From: Procambarus clarkii
Taxonomy: Eukaryota > Arthropoda > Malacostraca > Decapoda > Cambaridae
Length of the DNA stretch: 64,000 nt
NCBI RefSeq assembly: GCF_040958095.1
Contig: NC_091160.1
Location: 39,738,730-39,802,729 of the forward strand
Direction: 5' to 3'
Part shown: positions 61,980-64,000 of the stretch, piece by piece
Layout: every line of letters starts with the position of its first letter
Position numbering within the stretch: position 1 is the first letter of the stretch
The notes under the pieces: model-generated
What the model was told of the DNA's origin: nothing
Seen by the model: only the letters and a program-made list of their open reading frames with translations
Databases searched by the model: none
Translations under genes and position numbers: made by a program

Positions 61980-63358
61980 ACTCACTGGATGAATGCGGTT
62001 TGGGGTTGCACCCTCCACCGCCGGATGAATGCGGGTTGCACCCTTCACCGCCACCCACTGGATGAATGCGGGTTGCATCCACTGGATGAATGCGGGTTGC
62101 ACCATCCACAGCTCACACTGTGGGTTGCACCATCCACAGCTCACACTGTGGGTTGCACCATCCACAGCTCACACTGGGTTGCACCATCCACAGCTCACAC
62201 TGTGGGTTGCACCATCCACAGCTCACACTGTGGGTTGCACCATCCACAGCTCACACTGGGTTGCACCATCCACAGCTCACACTGTGGGTTGCACCATCCA
62301 CAGTTCACACTGTGGGTTGCACCATCCACAGCTCACACTGGGTTGCACCATCCATAGCTCACACTGTGGGTTGCACCATCCACAGTTCACACTGTGGGTT
62401 GCACCATCCACAGCTCACACTGTGGGTTGCACCATCCACAGTTCACACTGTGGGTTGCACCATCCACAGCTCACACTGGGTTGCACCATCCATAGCTCAC
62501 ACTGTGGGTTGCACCATCCACAGCTCACACTGTGGGTTGCACCATCCACAGCTCACACTGTGGGTTACACCATCCACAGCTCACACTGGGTTGCACCATC
62601 CACAGCTCACACTGTGGGTTGCACCATCCACAGCTCACACTGTGGGTTGCACCATCCACAGCTCACACTGTGGGTTGCACCATCCACAGTTCACACTGTG
62701 GGTTGCACCATCCACAGCTCACACTGTGGGTTGCACCATCCACAGTTCACACTGTGGGTTGCACCATCCACAGCTCACACTGTGGGTTGCACCATCCACA
62801 GCTCACACTGGGTTGCACCATCCACAGCTCACACTGTGGGTTGCACCATCCACAGCTCACACTGTGGGTTGCACCATCCACAGCTCACACTGTGGGTTGC
62901 ACCATCCACAGCCCACACTGTGGGTTGCACCATCCACAGCTCACACTGTGGGTTGCACCATCCACAGCCCACACTGTGGGTTGCACCATCCACAGCTCAC
63001 ACTGTGGGTTGCACCATCCACAGCTCACACTGTGGGTTGCACCATCCACAGCTCACACTGTGGGTTGCACCATCCACAGCTCACACTGTGGGTTGCACCA
63101 TCCACAGCTCACACTGTGGGTTGCACCATCCACAGCTCACACTGTGGGTTGCACCATCCACAGCTCACACTGTGGGTTGCACCATCCACAGCCCACACTG
63201 TGGGTTGCACCATCCACAGCTCACACTGTGGGTTGCACCATCCACAGCTCACACTGTGGGTTGCACCATCCACAGCTCACACTGTGGGTTGCACCATCCA
63301 CAGTTCACACTGTGGGTTGCACCATCCACAGCTCACACTGTGGGTTGCACCATCCACC
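61980..63358. repeat. 28/26-bp minisatellite, about 46 units
   Basis: Core unit 'gttgcaccatccacagctca' + 'cactgtgg'; a shorter form lacks 'tg' near the end. The first 110 bp (61980-62095) are a variant form with 'ggatgaatgcg'. Since 28 is not a multiple of three, all three plus frames cycle through the same 28-residue peptide and stay open; not a gene. Confidence 0.97.
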
Positions 63359-64000
63359 TGATGGGTGTGAATTGATCACCGAATGAATGTAGTTTAACGC
63401 AAATTCTTTATCTCACTATGTTGACAGCCGAATGACAAGTTTCCCTACACCCGATGCCTCTGTTCACTTAGCAGTATACTTAAATAGGTGCCTGAAACGC
63501 TATGCATGTTGGTGGCTTTGCAAGAATGCTCAAATATGTAATCTCACCAACCCATTGTACCTAATTGTGAATATATTATTTTTATTCCTACAGAATTTCA
63601 TTAAGCCTAATAGGTTTCCCAAACGTCCCACGAAAATGGGAAACGCACTATTGGTATCTGTAATAACTGCCAGCTAGTAGAGTGGGTTTATCAGCCGTAC
63701 GTAGGCAGAATAACGAAACAAAATAAAATAGGAACAACGTGGCAGCCTTCAAATTTGAAAGTGACGCGTACAGCGGTTCGTTTTTCTCTTCTCTGGCCTG
63801 ACGAGAACGTTTCTGTACCTGAAGCGTAGGTGCCATATCTAACTCACACTTATCATTACACTCGTGTAATGATGATGATAATATAATTACCAGTTCATTC
63901 TCTCCAAAAAAATTTCAAGCACTGACTACACATTTTGTATAACTGCTGAAACAGGAACAGGAAGACGGCAGTTGTGTAGACTATAGTGGTACAAGAACTT
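63359..64000. other. Non-coding DNA with a LINE/SINE tail fragment
   Basis: 63488-63560 ('gcctgaaacgctatgcatgt' + 'tggtggctttgcaagaatg') is a diverged S3/LINE-J type tail on the plus strand. No gene seen to the window end. Confidence 0.5.

Noticed and set aside
62029-63386. Three overlapping plus-strand frames of 284-448 codons
   Set aside because: A 28-bp array read in all three frames gives the same peptide cycle; not a protein family.

Overview
This is nuclear DNA of a eukaryote, most likely a decapod crustacean (crayfish-like). The reasons are: very few open frames, all but the repeat-encoded ones short; AT-rich intergenic or intronic DNA; abundant CA/GT, GA and tetranucleotide microsatellites; large minisatellites; several tRNA-derived SINE families; CR1-like, I-like and other LINEs with the 3' tail motifs I associate with decapod genomes. 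The species call is inference from sequence style; no database was searched.

Layout. 0.4-4.4 kb: nested and abutting CR1-like LINE copies separated by (AC)n and a compound tetranucleotide array. 5.4-8.2 kb: DIRS-like relic sequence and an I-like (RNase H-bearing) LINE that seems to sit in a foldback repeat. 8-20 kb: mostly unique-looking AT-rich DNA with a SINE, a piggyBac-type MITE, a degenerate CR1 copy and more DIRS-like relics. 20-21.4 kb: an antisense CR1 copy and a 310-bp GA/GT microsatellite. 21.4-28.5 kb: DIRS-like relics, two foldback elements, a probable host terminal coding exon (22.8-23.0 kb), degenerate tandem repeats. 28.5-30.7 kb: old CR1 copy with a SINE inside it, then a Tigger-like DNA transposon relic. 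31.3-32.2 kb: 27-bp minisatellite. 33.7-43.2 kb: a dense CR1 nest (two families, copies head to tail at (AC)n or at each other's tails), SINEs and a 40-bp minisatellite family. 47.3-51.4 kb: a possible host exon and a retroelement ORF1/gag-like relic split by two different LINE tails. 52-63.4 kb: a cluster of at least seven tandem-repeat arrays surrounding the one convincing complete host-type gene, an intronless 478-aa Gln-rich repeat protein with a C-terminal leucine-zipper-like coiled coil (minus strand, 53298-54734), with a TATA box and poly(A) signal in sensible places.

The genes do not form a pathway. The informative biology is in the repeats: CR1-like LINEs whose ends coincide with (AC)n microsatellites, three SINE families whose 3' tails resemble the tails of three different LINEs in the same window, and repeat arrays with unusual geometry (one built from a hairpin unit, one repeated inside a protein). 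I did not find a convincing new defence, toxin or biosynthetic system.
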